Positions 8,433-17,835 of a stretch of DNA of 64,000 bases are shown piece after piece (the stretch's first letter is position 1; each line of letters begins with the position of its first letter). The position numbers and the translations under genes were made by a program. The DNA is taken from positions 47,581-111,580 of the forward strand of contig JAPUDO010000023.1 of NCBI GenBank assembly GCA_027493055.1, read 5' to 3'. The notes beneath the pieces were generated by a model, which was not told where the DNA came from, did no database searches, and saw only the letters and a program-made list of their open reading frames with translations. Origin of the DNA: Niabella sp. (lineage in GTDB: Bacteria; Bacteroidota; Bacteroidia; Chitinophagales; Chitinophagaceae).

Positions 8433-9611
8433 TTACCTATCCAGCCATATCAGCGGATTCCTTACCGGCAGGTTGCGGATCACTTCTTCTACTTCAGGGA
8501 AATGATCAAGTCCCGCCCATGTAGCCAGCCATTGCTTATTGCCAAATGCCGCAGCGCCAAACACCAGTGCTGGCTGAGCTACCGGCCAATCGTTCCAATA
8601 CATCACATCCTGCTTAAACGGCCATTTTGTTTTATCATTAATATAAGGATACAAATAAGCAATTCCTTTTTTTATAGAACGTCCATCGGCTGTTTGATAA
8701 TTCCATAAATCATCCTGCTTTGTTGAAAGAACCTGACAGAGCGTAACCATGGCTTCCAGGTTGAATAAAGAATAACCATAAGGTTTGGTTCTTGACAACT
8801 CTTTTGGGAAGCTGCCGTCTGCCGCCATCTGACCAGGTAGTAAAACCATTTTATAGCGGTCGCTGCAAAACTCCATTAGCTTTTTGTCTCCCGTAAACCT
8901 TGCAAAACAGGCCACCTGCATGGCCCAGCAGGTACCATGATTATTGGCAGCGTTCATTTCATCAATCCCGTATTGATGCGTGGTTACCCAATGCAAATAC
9001 TTCGTAAACCATTGTTTTATCTGTTGCAATACTTCCTGATCCATTAATGGGGAACGCTCCATAATATATAATCCCTGCGCTACTTCCATCAATTGGATGG
9101 CATCAATGATACCAATACCTCTTCCTGTTGCCCGCCCCTTAATTGCCTGCGCATACAACAGATGCGGGTTCATCATGGTGGCAGTATCCACAAACCAGGC
9201 AGTGCAATGTTCCATTGCTTTTTTTAAATAAACCTCTTTTTGAGTAATACGCCATGCCGAAGCCAACACACCAACTATCCGGCTAAAACGGATCATTGCC
9301 AGGCGATGCGCTACAAAATTATCGGGATTGGTCATCCCGTCTTTCTGAATATACGGGCTATCCGCACTTACCGGGTTTGGCCACCAGTAATCACCCTCGC
9401 TAAAAAAATCATGTTTTCCGCCCGCACTGCGCACGCTGGTTTCGGCAGTTACTGTTACCGGTTTTTCTTTCAAAGCCTTATAAGCTGCAATTAAAACCTC
9501 TTTCTGCAATACTTTTAATGCTTGCCCATAAACGCTCTTTACAGCATCTTTTCTTTGCGCGCTGACCCCGGTGCATATTAAAAAACAGCCTATCGTTATT
9601 ACTAACCGCAT
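8433..9611 (-). CDS. Alginate-lyase-domain protein, PL5/PL38-like uronan lyase
   Basis: This secreted protein has an (alpha/alpha)n toroid of the Alginate_lyase type (PF05426). The signal peptide covers residues 1-19. Motifs seen are FFSEGDYWWPNP (69-80), AANNHGTCWAMQ with the Asn224-His225 pair, and SRTKPYGYSLFNLEAM with Arg274 and Tyr278/Tyr280. An Asn-His plus Arg and Tyr about 54 residues later is the known active-site layout of PL5 alginate lyases. Length (392) and the GDYWWP motif fit Bacteroidota enzymes placed in PL38, whose members include glucuronan or alginate lyases. It follows GH31 by 3 bp, so translation is probably coupled. Subfamily and substrate are inferred. Confidence 0.85.
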   Translation of the reverse strand: MRLVITIGCFLICTGVSAQRKDAVKSVYGQALKVLQKEVLIAAYKALKEKPVTVTAETSVRSAGGKHDFFSEGDYWWPNPVSADSPYIQKDGMTNPDNFVAHRLAMIRFSRIVGVLASAWRITQKEVYLKKAMEHCTAWFVDTATMMNPHLLYAQAIKGRATGRGIGIIDAIQLMEVAQGLYIMERSPLMDQEVLQQIKQWFTKYLHWVTTHQYGIDEMNAANNHGTCWAMQVACFARFTGDKKLMEFCSDRYKMVLLPGQMAADGSFPKELSRTKPYGYSLFNLEAMVTLCQVLSTKQDDLWNYQTADGRSIKKGIAYLYPYINDKTKWPFKQDVMYWNDWPVAQPALVFGAAAFGNKQWLATWAGLDHFPEVEEVIRNLPVRNPLIWLDR

Positions 9612-9614
9612 GGT

Positions 9615-11768
9615 TTATTTTTGATCCGTCATAAAACGGAAAGTGATTTTATGATAAGACTGAACAGCTTTGTTATGTGCTGCTTCTACCGAGCCTTTTA
9701 ATTTCCCCCCGGCATCTTTTTCAATGGTAACAGTACGCCAGTCAAAAGCTCCTTTTTCATAATCCATTGTGAAGCCATCATCATCGTACAACTTATAAGT
9801 GGCCGGTTTGCTGCCATACACCCTGATCTCCAGGTCTACCTGCTCCCCCTTTACAGGCGCATGCAACATGGCAGGCATCATAGGTATCATACCACCATCT
9901 TTTACATACACGGGAATCTTATCCAAGCCCGGCATAACGGTGATGATCTCTCCATCACCCTCATAAGCGCCTGTATAGAAATCATACCATTTTCCTTTGG
10001 GCAATATTATTTTTCTTGATTGCTGCCCGGCAAATAAGGGCGCTACTAGTAAATATTCTCCTGCCATATACTGGTCTTTCACTTCCCTGGAAACCGCTTC
10101 CAGGTAAGGGTTGTCCTCCAGGTTATTTTTCACTGTGCTGCCTGTTTTGCTTTCAAATCCCGGCTCCAGGCTCATACCACGAAAAACAGGGGTTCCCTCA
10201 TAATGATATTTTGCAAATTCCGAATACCAGTAAGGCATCATGCGCATCCGCAACAGGGCCAGCTCTTTTACTGCCCCCGCTACATCTGCATAAGACCAGG
10301 GCTTAGTGCCGCTGGACCAGGCATTGATCATGGCCAGAGGTGAAAAGATCACCGTTTGAAAACGGCGCAACCACTCTTCCGAAGTTTTGGAAGCACGAAC
10401 CTCCGGCGTCCACAATACACCAATATAGCCACTATTAACAAGCGCTGTGATAAAATCTTCATGATTATAATAATCGTTATAAATAACATAGGGATAAGTA
10501 TTGGTGCCTGCATTGGAACCGCGCACCAATCCATAAGTACGTTCATTTTTTTCTTTAAACAGGTCAAGGCTATAACGCATGGCCAGCACACCATAGGTTT
10601 GCCGCACCTGCTCACCGGTTAGGCCACCCGGAAAGCGGGCCACATCCGGCCACAGGTAATAATCATATCCATCTACCTCGTCAATCTTGTAGCCGCTCAC
10701 ACCAATACCCACCTGGTCCTTTTTTAATTGATCAAAGAAAATTTTCCGCGCCCGGGGAATAGTTAAATCCGGAACCTCACCTACCCACACTGTATGCGAG
10801 CCTGTATAAGGTTTGATCTCGTTATAAAAAGAAGCCTGTTTGGATACATAAGGATTGATCCAGAGATTAAGCCGGATATTTTTATCCAGCATCTCTTTAA
10901 CAAAGCCTTTGGGATCAGGATAGCGTTTTTTATCCCACTCAAAAGTTCCGGGATAGGCACGGCTTTGCCAGCCGGGTTCCAGTCCCACAAAGTCAAGAGG
11001 ATATCCCTTTAAACGGAAAGCATCCACTTCCCCCCTCACTTCATCAGCCGTAAACAATGATTTAACGCGCTGTGTAAAACCCAATCCCCACCGGGGTGGC
11101 AATGCGCCGCCACCGTTAAACAGGTTATACCGCCTTACTGCGTCTAAAGCAGTAGGGCCTGCAAATACATATATTTCAACTCCCGCAGCTGGCACTAGTA
11201 TTTCAACAGCATCGGAGTAAGGGCGCGAGCTCCAGCTCTTATCTTCATTACGGTTCTTTTCTGCCGGCGAGTGCCCGCTATCCTTTCTTACCGCCGTACC
11301 GGCATACACCGTGACATAGCGCGCCGTGTTAATAAACACACCATAGCCGGCACTGGATACATAAAAAGGAACCGGCGCATGTGTTCTGCCATTGTCTTTT
11401 CCACCATAATGGTCCATGTGCAATTGCAGTATTTTACCCCGCTGATGAACGGTCTGGAAATTTAAGCCCAGGCCAAACAACTGTTCCTTTTCTGTTAAGG
11501 GAAAACGCAGGTAGGTTTTGCCATCTGTTAATGCAGCGCTAACAGCCCGCTGATCAAAAGGAAAAGGCTGGTTGCCCATTTTTTGCAAAGCCGGAACAGA
11601 CGGAGCAGAACCCGCCGCTTTTAACAGGTCATAAGCTTCGGGCTGGCCCGCCACGCCTTTCCACACGCCGGGAGCCACCTGCTGCCAGGCAAGCGGTTGC
11701 GCACCCGCTTTATGGAATAAAACAAATAAAAGAAAGATCAAAAAGAGTTTATTACCTGCAATTTTCAT
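9615..11768 (-). CDS. Glycoside hydrolase family 31 alpha-glycosidase
   Basis: This 717-residue protein has a signal peptide (1-24), an N-terminal beta-sandwich, a GH31 barrel (about 220-520) and C-terminal beta domains. The retaining nucleophile is probably Asp363 in SGYKIDEVDGYDYYLW. The acid/base is probably Asp432 in YVIYNDYYNHEDF, which follows RGSNAGTNTYP, the counterpart of the usual R-S-G-F-A-G-S-Q-R-Y-P segment. Both motifs differ from classical alpha-glucosidase and alpha-xylosidase signatures, so the sugar could be glucose, xylose, galactose or another. It lies between GH95 (38 bp) and the lyase (3 bp) in the PUL directon. Confidence 0.9.
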   Translation of the reverse strand: MKIAGNKLFLIFLLFVLFHKAGAQPLAWQQVAPGVWKGVAGQPEAYDLLKAAGSAPSVPALQKMGNQPFPFDQRAVSAALTDGKTYLRFPLTEKEQLFGLGLNFQTVHQRGKILQLHMDHYGGKDNGRTHAPVPFYVSSAGYGVFINTARYVTVYAGTAVRKDSGHSPAEKNRNEDKSWSSRPYSDAVEILVPAAGVEIYVFAGPTALDAVRRYNLFNGGGALPPRWGLGFTQRVKSLFTADEVRGEVDAFRLKGYPLDFVGLEPGWQSRAYPGTFEWDKKRYPDPKGFVKEMLDKNIRLNLWINPYVSKQASFYNEIKPYTGSHTVWVGEVPDLTIPRARKIFFDQLKKDQVGIGVSGYKIDEVDGYDYYLWPDVARFPGGLTGEQVRQTYGVLAMRYSLDLFKEKNERTYGLVRGSNAGTNTYPYVIYNDYYNHEDFITALVNSGYIGVLWTPEVRASKTSEEWLRRFQTVIFSPLAMINAWSSGTKPWSYADVAGAVKELALLRMRMMPYWYSEFAKYHYEGTPVFRGMSLEPGFESKTGSTVKNNLEDNPYLEAVSREVKDQYMAGEYLLVAPLFAGQQSRKIILPKGKWYDFYTGAYEGDGEIITVMPGLDKIPVYVKDGGMIPMMPAMLHAPVKGEQVDLEIRVYGSKPATYKLYDDDGFTMDYEKGAFDWRTVTIEKDAGGKLKGSVEAAHNKAVQSYHKITFRFMTDQK

Positions 11769-11806
11769 GTGTGAAGATTTGAGTCCATAGTCAATGGTCC
11801 ATGGAC

Positions 11807-14419
11807 TTACAACGGTACGATGGTATATTGTTTGCCTTTTTCCGTTTTAAAATCGATAGTATATCCTTTCACCTGGTTCACATCTGCCAATACACTCCTT
11901 GTATTATTATTGTATGGTGTTTTACCATAACGGTTCAGCAATACATTATCCACAGTTCCGGATGCATTTACTGATCTTACTTCCAGCACTTTTACAGGTT
12001 GTAATGTGCGCAGGCGGCAAACCCCTCCGTTTTCAGCATAAATGACCGCCTTGCTTAACCGGCTATTATCCCAATCAATCGATACACTAAAATTGCCCCT
12101 CGCTTTTACCCCACTAATGCTTCCCTTTTTCCATACAGGAGGTAATGCCGGCAACAGGAAGAGATAGCCCTCATGGCTTTGCAGCAACAGCTCAGTCATA
12201 CCCGCAGTAGCCCCAAAATTTCCATCGATCTGGAAAGGCGGGTGCGCATCAAACAGGTTGGGATAAGTACCGCCACCACTCATATTTTCCCTTGCCTGTT
12301 TGGGATCGATATAAGTGAAAGCATCGCTTAATATTTTATAAGCATGCTCACCGTCATAGAGCCTTGCCCACCAGTTTATTTTCCAGGCCATGCTCCAGCC
12401 GGTGCTTACATCTCCGCGAAAGATCAATGATTGCTTTGCGGCTGCGGCCAATTCAGGCGTTTCACTTAACGTAACCTGGCTTCCGGGGTATAACCCGAAC
12501 AAATGAGAAAGATGCCGGTGCTTGTCTTTGGGATCATCCCAATCCTGGTACCATTCCTGCAGCTGGCCATATTGGCCTATGTTGTAAGGATATAATTCTT
12601 TAGTCGCTGCTTCCAGTGTACGGGCAAATGCCGCATCTATGTCCAATAACTTTGCTGACCGGATCACTGCAGTAAACAGCTCCCGGATGATGGACATATC
12701 CATAGTGCTGGCCATTGTTAGCTGGTATTCCCTGCCTTTTATTTTTATAGTGTTTTCAGGTGAAGTGGAAGGGTTTGTGACAAGATAGCCTGAGGCCGGA
12801 TCTTTTACCAGCCAGTGCAATAAAAACTGCGCAGCGCCTTTCATTAACGGGTAAGCTTCTTTTTGCAGGAAGCTTTTATCACCTGTAAAAAGATAGTGCT
12901 CCCACAAATGCGTAGTTAACCATCCCCCTGCCATTGGCCAGCAGCTCCAGCGGGGCATACCCCGCGGATCATTCCATCCCTGTCCGCCGGGTGGTGATGT
13001 TTTAGCCCAAAGATCTGAATTATGGTGCGCTGTCCACCCTTCATTGATCCCGTAGTTGACTTTTGCAGTAATGGCCCCATTTACAGCCAGCTCTTTCATA
13101 AAATCAAACAAAGGCTGATGGCATTCGGAAAGATTGGTATTCTCTGCCGGCCAGTAGTTCATTTCAGTATTGATGTTAGTGGTATAATTACTTCCCCAGG
13201 GCGGTTGTATATGATCATTCCAGATACCTTGCAAATTGGCAGGCCGTGAACCGGGGCGCGATGCAGCAATCATTAAATAACGGCCAAGCTGGTAGTATAA
13301 TGTCTGCAAACCAAAATCATAAGGTTCTTTGGCAAATGCCTGCAGGCGCTCATCAGTAGGCAACCCTGCGTTGGCCGAGGCATTTTCAATTTTAAAAGAG
13401 ACCCTGTTAAATAACCGCTGATAATCGGCTACATGATTTTGCCAGAGTTTATTAAAGGGAATTGTTTGCACCCGCTGCATGTTTGCTGCAGCTTCCACAT
13501 GCGGATCCTTTCCCTCTTTACCAGGCGATTTATCAAAACCATTAAAGCTGGTAGCATTGGTTAAATAAATGGTAACCGAGCTGGCACCAGAAATATCAAG
13601 ATAACCGCTCTCCGCACTGATCGTTCCTCCCTGTGTTACAACCTTCACCTGCACTTCAAAGTTGGTTCCTTCTCCCTGCCAGTCGTCATAAACCACCTGC
13701 TCTTTTTCATAATCCCTGTTAGCTACAAACTTTGGCGCTTTGCCCTTCAGTAACAAGCCATCTTTCCCGTTGAGCACAACCCTGTGCTTTAGCTTGCTGG
13801 AGAGTGATAGGCTGAGGCTGACCGCGTTTTTTTTATTGGCTGTAATATGCACCACCATTGTTTTGTGCGGGTAACTGGTAAACGCCTGCCGGGTATATTT
13901 TACTCCATTTAAGGTATAATTTACAGTGGCCGTTGCGGTACGCAGATCCAGCTCGCGGTAGTAAGCCGAAGCAACTGTGTCCGTGCCTTTCAGTTTTAGC
14001 CACAGGTCCGCCATAGGCAGGTACCGGGCCGAATAAGGCCCGTGCATTTTCTTCCATACATTAGCGGCACTGTCATATTGCCCCGCAAAGATCAGTTTGC
14101 GTACTTGTTCCAGTATTACAGGGCCGCCAGGTGTATTGCCGGGATCCGGAGCTCCGGACCAAAGCGTATTATCGTTTAACTGGAAGCGCTCCGTGCCTAC
14201 TCCGCCAAAGATCATGGCGCCTGTTTTTCCATTGCCGAGTGGCAGCGCCTCTTCCCATATTGAAGCAGGGTTTGTGTACCAGAGTTTGAGCGCAGTTGTA
14301 GCTGCTGTATTAACAGCATTACGGGGTTGCGCCTGTAAAACAGTGACAGTGGTAATTAAAAACAATAAAGCTTTTATTGGCAAGATGCGACGGGATAATG
14401 ATACGAGGCGTGGACGCAT
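11807..14419 (-). CDS. Glycoside hydrolase GH95, alpha-L-fucosidase or alpha-L-galactosidase
   Basis: This inverting exo-enzyme acts on alpha-1,2-linked L-fucose or L-galactose. The order is an N-terminal beta-sandwich, an (alpha/alpha)6 barrel and a C-terminal beta domain, about 870 residues. Using the longer reading from 14473 for numbering, the catalytic set of Bifidobacterium AfcA is present: Asn433 and Asn435 in TTNINTEMNYW, Glu640 in GQLQEWYQDWDD and Asp750 in PFQIDGNFG. An ATG at 14473 nearly abuts the GH2 stop, but the ATG at 14419 gives a better placed signal peptide (LLFLITTVTVLQAQ), so 14419 is preferred. GH95 and GH29 in one operon suggest two fucose linkages, or fucose plus L-galactose. 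Confidence 0.92.
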   Translation of the reverse strand: MRPRLVSLSRRILPIKALLFLITTVTVLQAQPRNAVNTAATTALKLWYTNPASIWEEALPLGNGKTGAMIFGGVGTERFQLNDNTLWSGAPDPGNTPGGPVILEQVRKLIFAGQYDSAANVWKKMHGPYSARYLPMADLWLKLKGTDTVASAYYRELDLRTATATVNYTLNGVKYTRQAFTSYPHKTMVVHITANKKNAVSLSLSLSSKLKHRVVLNGKDGLLLKGKAPKFVANRDYEKEQVVYDDWQGEGTNFEVQVKVVTQGGTISAESGYLDISGASSVTIYLTNATSFNGFDKSPGKEGKDPHVEAAANMQRVQTIPFNKLWQNHVADYQRLFNRVSFKIENASANAGLPTDERLQAFAKEPYDFGLQTLYYQLGRYLMIAASRPGSRPANLQGIWNDHIQPPWGSNYTTNINTEMNYWPAENTNLSECHQPLFDFMKELAVNGAITAKVNYGINEGWTAHHNSDLWAKTSPPGGQGWNDPRGMPRWSCWPMAGGWLTTHLWEHYLFTGDKSFLQKEAYPLMKGAAQFLLHWLVKDPASGYLVTNPSTSPENTIKIKGREYQLTMASTMDMSIIRELFTAVIRSAKLLDIDAAFARTLEAATKELYPYNIGQYGQLQEWYQDWDDPKDKHRHLSHLFGLYPGSQVTLSETPELAAAAKQSLIFRGDVSTGWSMAWKINWWARLYDGEHAYKILSDAFTYIDPKQARENMSGGGTYPNLFDAHPPFQIDGNFGATAGMTELLLQSHEGYLFLLPALPPVWKKGSISGVKARGNFSVSIDWDNSRLSKAVIYAENGGVCRLRTLQPVKVLEVRSVNASGTVDNVLLNRYGKTPYNNNTRSVLADVNQVKGYTIDFKTEKGKQYTIVPL

Positions 14420-14475
14420 AGTATAGCATCTAGTATAGCTGATCGGTAACATAAATAATTTCTTTCCGGCCATTT

Positions 14476-16938
14476 TTATAAGTTTAAAAACACCACAGGA
14501 AGCTGATCTACTTTTGCGCTGGCAATCGATTTACCTCCATTGGTTCTGATACGGATCACAGCCCGCCCGTTGTATAACTGTACCTTGCCTGATCCGGATG
14601 AAGTACCTAAATCATCCAGCAATATGCCTTCTCCGGTTAAATCAAAACGGATCCAGTTGGCAGCATCCAGGCATTGCATATTTTTGGCATCATACAGCCG
14701 GGCTTCAATGGTTACGATCTCATTTTCTTCATTTAGCTTTTTAAGAGTAACCTTTGCAGGCTTTTCCCATTTGCCCGACTGGTATTCAAAATTGATAGTA
14801 TCACGCACAATTGATTTTCCCTTGCGGGCGATTATATACGCAGTGTAAGCTCCTGCCTGCATAGGTACGTTCCAGCGCAAACCTGCCGCCGGAAAATCCT
14901 GGCTGTTCCGCTTTTTAACACCATACGATTTGCCATTTACAAACAACTCCACCTCATCACAATTGGAATACACTTTGATCATTTTTTCTTCCCCCTCATT
15001 GCCCCAGCGCACCGGCCAGGAGTGGCCATAGATATGCGCCATTGGCTTACCTGTCCAATACGACTGGAATACATAATATGCTTCTTTTTTTGTAAGGTCT
15101 CTTTCTACCACCCCTTTCTGGTTCATATAAGGTACCGGATTGTCGGGGCGTACAGGTGTTGAAAAATCCTTAAATGGCCATTGGGCGGTTCCGGTAAGCC
15201 AGGGCATGGCTTCCTGCTCTTTTAAATGCCAGTCTACGAGGTTGCAGATATAGGTTTCGCTCCAGTCACCATCCTTTGAAGCACGTGCAGCGCCGCCGTA
15301 TAAAGACGCATCGCCCGCGCGCTCATCAGCGGCTCCGTTTGCTTTAATAAGCTGCAGTGCTTTATCAGGACTTTCGGAATGCCGCCCTGCATGGCTGTCG
15401 CCGCCCCATTCTACATGCAGGAAATGGTCTACTCTATCAAATTCGGTTTTTGTTACTTCTTTATATTCCGTATAAATGCCCCTGTACCATCCTGCCCATA
15501 TAGAGGGAGAATATACATCTACAATATCCTTGCAGAAATCACAACGTCGTATAGCCGTTTTGCGGGAAGGATCTAAGGAATGAGAAAGGCTGTTCAGCTC
15601 TTTCATATACGTGCGGATCTTTTCTTTATCGAATTCAGGGAAATCATTCGGCCAGTCATTTTCATTTCCCAGTCCCCAGATGATCACCGAGGGATGGTTA
15701 TAATGTTGCTCAATCATATTAGTGAGCATCCGTTTTCCCTGCGCCTGGTACACCGGACCGCCCAGGCCTCCGCGGCACCAGGGGATCTCTTCCCACACCA
15801 GGATACCCAGGCTGTCGCACAGGTTTAAAATAATCCGCGATTGCTGGTAATGCCCCAGGCGGATAAAGTTCACGCCCATTTCTTTCATGGAGATCATTTC
15901 TTCCCGCATCATTTCCTCAGTCATGGCCGCCGCCACTCCTGCATGGTCTTCATGGCGGTGGGTACCTCTCAGCAATAATCGTTTTCCGTTTAATAAAAAG
16001 GGACCTTTTTTCACAAATTCAAAGCTGCGGAAACCAATATGGGATACTGATGTATGTGTACCTGCCGATGTGGTAATGCTCGCTTCAACAGCATAAAGTT
16101 CCGGCTGATCAGGACTCCATAATTGCGGATTTTTAACTGCAAAGTCGGCCACCTGCATATCACCGTCAAAATGGTCCAGGTCCTTTTGAACTTTTTGTAC
16201 CTCTTTACCCGAAGGATCTTTAAGGCTTATCATCAATTTTCCCTCTGACAATTTTCCGGGGTTGGAGCAACGCAGCTTCACACTTAGGGAAGCGGATTTA
16301 CCATTAGCAGCTACCACCGGTAAGGCGAACAGCTTATCAATATACAGAGCAGGTTCATATACCAGGTTTACATAGCGATATAAGCCGCCATACAGGTTAA
16401 AGTCTGACAGATCAGAAGGCATCATTTCCAGATCGCGTGTATTGTCACATCGCACAGCTACAGGTATCTTTCCTTTATATACTTTAAAAAGGCTGTCATT
16501 ATTTTTAAAAGCATTTACCGCTTCGGTAATGTCTGCGGTCCATTCATCATATCCGCCTGTATGCACAGCTACTTTTGTTGTATATACATATACTTCTGAT
16601 TTTTGGCCGGCGCCTTCAAAATGAAGCAGGGTTCTTCCATCGTGATAAGGATTTTTTACATCCAGTGCTGTTTTATACCACATAGGCCCCTGGTAGTAAT
16701 TTACATCCGGATCTGTTGCGTCTCTTTCATTGGCGCAATGCGGCAGGGTTACAGCAGTCCATAAAGGAACAGTTTCGGGATCCCCTTTTTTTTCCGGGCG
16801 AACAGCTTCCCAGATGCCTCCCAGGTCCTGTTTCAGGAACTGCCAGTTACCGGTAAGCCGCACAGACTGTTGAGCAGATGATTGCTGCGTAAAGATGAAT
16901 AAAAAAACTATTGCCTTAAAATAGAAAGATATTTTCAA
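14476..16938 (-). CDS. Glycoside hydrolase GH2 (beta-glucuronidase/beta-galactosidase family)
   Basis: This secreted 820-residue retaining beta-glycosidase has a signal peptide (1-23), a sugar-binding jelly-roll (about 25-200), an immunoglobulin-like domain (about 200-305), a TIM barrel (about 306-610) and a C-terminal beta domain. The acid/base is Glu426 in IIWGLGNENDW and the nucleophile probably Glu510 in LHVEWGGDSHAG. The barrel begins with the usual RGTHRHEDHAG. Specificity could be beta-galactosidase, beta-glucuronidase or beta-mannosidase; the uronic-acid context makes glucuronidase or galactosidase plausible. It follows the fasciclin-like lipoprotein by 27 bp and precedes GH95. Confidence 0.92.
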   Translation of the reverse strand: MKISFYFKAIVFLFIFTQQSSAQQSVRLTGNWQFLKQDLGGIWEAVRPEKKGDPETVPLWTAVTLPHCANERDATDPDVNYYQGPMWYKTALDVKNPYHDGRTLLHFEGAGQKSEVYVYTTKVAVHTGGYDEWTADITEAVNAFKNNDSLFKVYKGKIPVAVRCDNTRDLEMMPSDLSDFNLYGGLYRYVNLVYEPALYIDKLFALPVVAANGKSASLSVKLRCSNPGKLSEGKLMISLKDPSGKEVQKVQKDLDHFDGDMQVADFAVKNPQLWSPDQPELYAVEASITTSAGTHTSVSHIGFRSFEFVKKGPFLLNGKRLLLRGTHRHEDHAGVAAAMTEEMMREEMISMKEMGVNFIRLGHYQQSRIILNLCDSLGILVWEEIPWCRGGLGGPVYQAQGKRMLTNMIEQHYNHPSVIIWGLGNENDWPNDFPEFDKEKIRTYMKELNSLSHSLDPSRKTAIRRCDFCKDIVDVYSPSIWAGWYRGIYTEYKEVTKTEFDRVDHFLHVEWGGDSHAGRHSESPDKALQLIKANGAADERAGDASLYGGAARASKDGDWSETYICNLVDWHLKEQEAMPWLTGTAQWPFKDFSTPVRPDNPVPYMNQKGVVERDLTKKEAYYVFQSYWTGKPMAHIYGHSWPVRWGNEGEEKMIKVYSNCDEVELFVNGKSYGVKKRNSQDFPAAGLRWNVPMQAGAYTAYIIARKGKSIVRDTINFEYQSGKWEKPAKVTLKKLNEENEIVTIEARLYDAKNMQCLDAANWIRFDLTGEGILLDDLGTSSGSGKVQLYNGRAVIRIRTNGGKSIASAKVDQLPVVFLNL

Positions 16939-16965
16939 CGCTATTATTTAAATGCAAATAAAAAA

Positions 16966-17763
16966 CTATTTTGACGGATACAATGCTGCTCCATATACAT
17001 GCACTACCCCATTGGTGGCCACGTACCCGATAGACCTGCTGTTACTGCGATCATTAAACACAATGGGGGCAATGTCGGCATTATTCTGAATACGCAGTGT
17101 AAATTTACCCTGTGGATCAAATCCGTTTCCACCTGCAGCATTAAACCCTGGCAGAGAAGGATCCCAATAACCCAGCATTGATTCTTTTGTAGCCACACTG
17201 TTAGGAGGCAGCAGCGATTGCACGGATTTGTTCTCAGCATTCAAATCGTAATAATTGAATATGCCTTCTCCTATAAGATACAGGAAGAAGTTCTTTACCG
17301 TTTCTTTTGAATAATCTTCCCACCTGGTAGCAGGGCGTGTTTGCGGCAGGCCCGTTGTGGGATTGATCACCGGGTTGCCGTTTGCATCCAGGGTCACAAT
17401 CTGAAAAGTAAAAAACAAACCTTTATCCATTACCCCTGAGCTATTAAATCCGCGTACGGCATCATTGAACAGGAATATAAAAGTCCTTCCGGGTTTTTCA
17501 TACTCTGAAAGATCGAACCCGCAATATTCCAGTCCCTTTTTCATCCACCTGAATACCGTATCATTAGGGGCTGTAGGTGAGCCATCTGCCCTGCTCAGTA
17601 AAAATTCTTTGGCCGTCATGTTGATATTTGGATCAAGCGTTTTTTTCTGGTAATCATAATTCTTCTGCAGCTCTAACCCAAGCAGCTTTTTACAGCCCGG
17701 CAAAACAGTTGCAGCTACTGCAATTATCAATACGCTGTTGATAATAATTTTACATATTTTCAT
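16966..17763 (-). CDS. Fasciclin (FAS1)-like lipoprotein in the SusE/SGBP position
   Basis: This 265-residue lipoprotein has a lipobox LPGC (Cys24). It has no clear enzymatic motif. Segments such as GRTFIFLFNDAVRGF and the ending ATNGVVHVYGAALYPSK resemble FAS1 domains, whose last strands read N-G-V-I-H-V. It sits just after SusD, where PULs usually encode SusE/SusF-type surface glycan-binding proteins. It is therefore a candidate surface adhesin or glycan-binding partner of the SusCD complex. The FAS1 assignment is moderate because the fold is poorly conserved; the role is inferred from position. Confidence 0.7.
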   Translation of the reverse strand: MKICKIIINSVLIIAVAATVLPGCKKLLGLELQKNYDYQKKTLDPNINMTAKEFLLSRADGSPTAPNDTVFRWMKKGLEYCGFDLSEYEKPGRTFIFLFNDAVRGFNSSGVMDKGLFFTFQIVTLDANGNPVINPTTGLPQTRPATRWEDYSKETVKNFFLYLIGEGIFNYYDLNAENKSVQSLLPPNSVATKESMLGYWDPSLPGFNAAGGNGFDPQGKFTLRIQNNADIAPIVFNDRSNSRSIGYVATNGVVHVYGAALYPSK

Positions 17764-17835
17764 CTGTTGATATTTTATCGTTTTGAATGGCGGGATAAGA
17801 TCCGCTGTCTTTCCCGCAGGTGTCAGAGAGCTGTT

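Noticed and set aside
8320-8505. 61-codon plus-strand frame between GH88 and the PL5/PL38-like lyase
   Set aside because: It overlaps the end of the lyase gene on the other strand and shows no coding signal; the 155-bp gap otherwise holds only short direct repeats (ATGGCATC).
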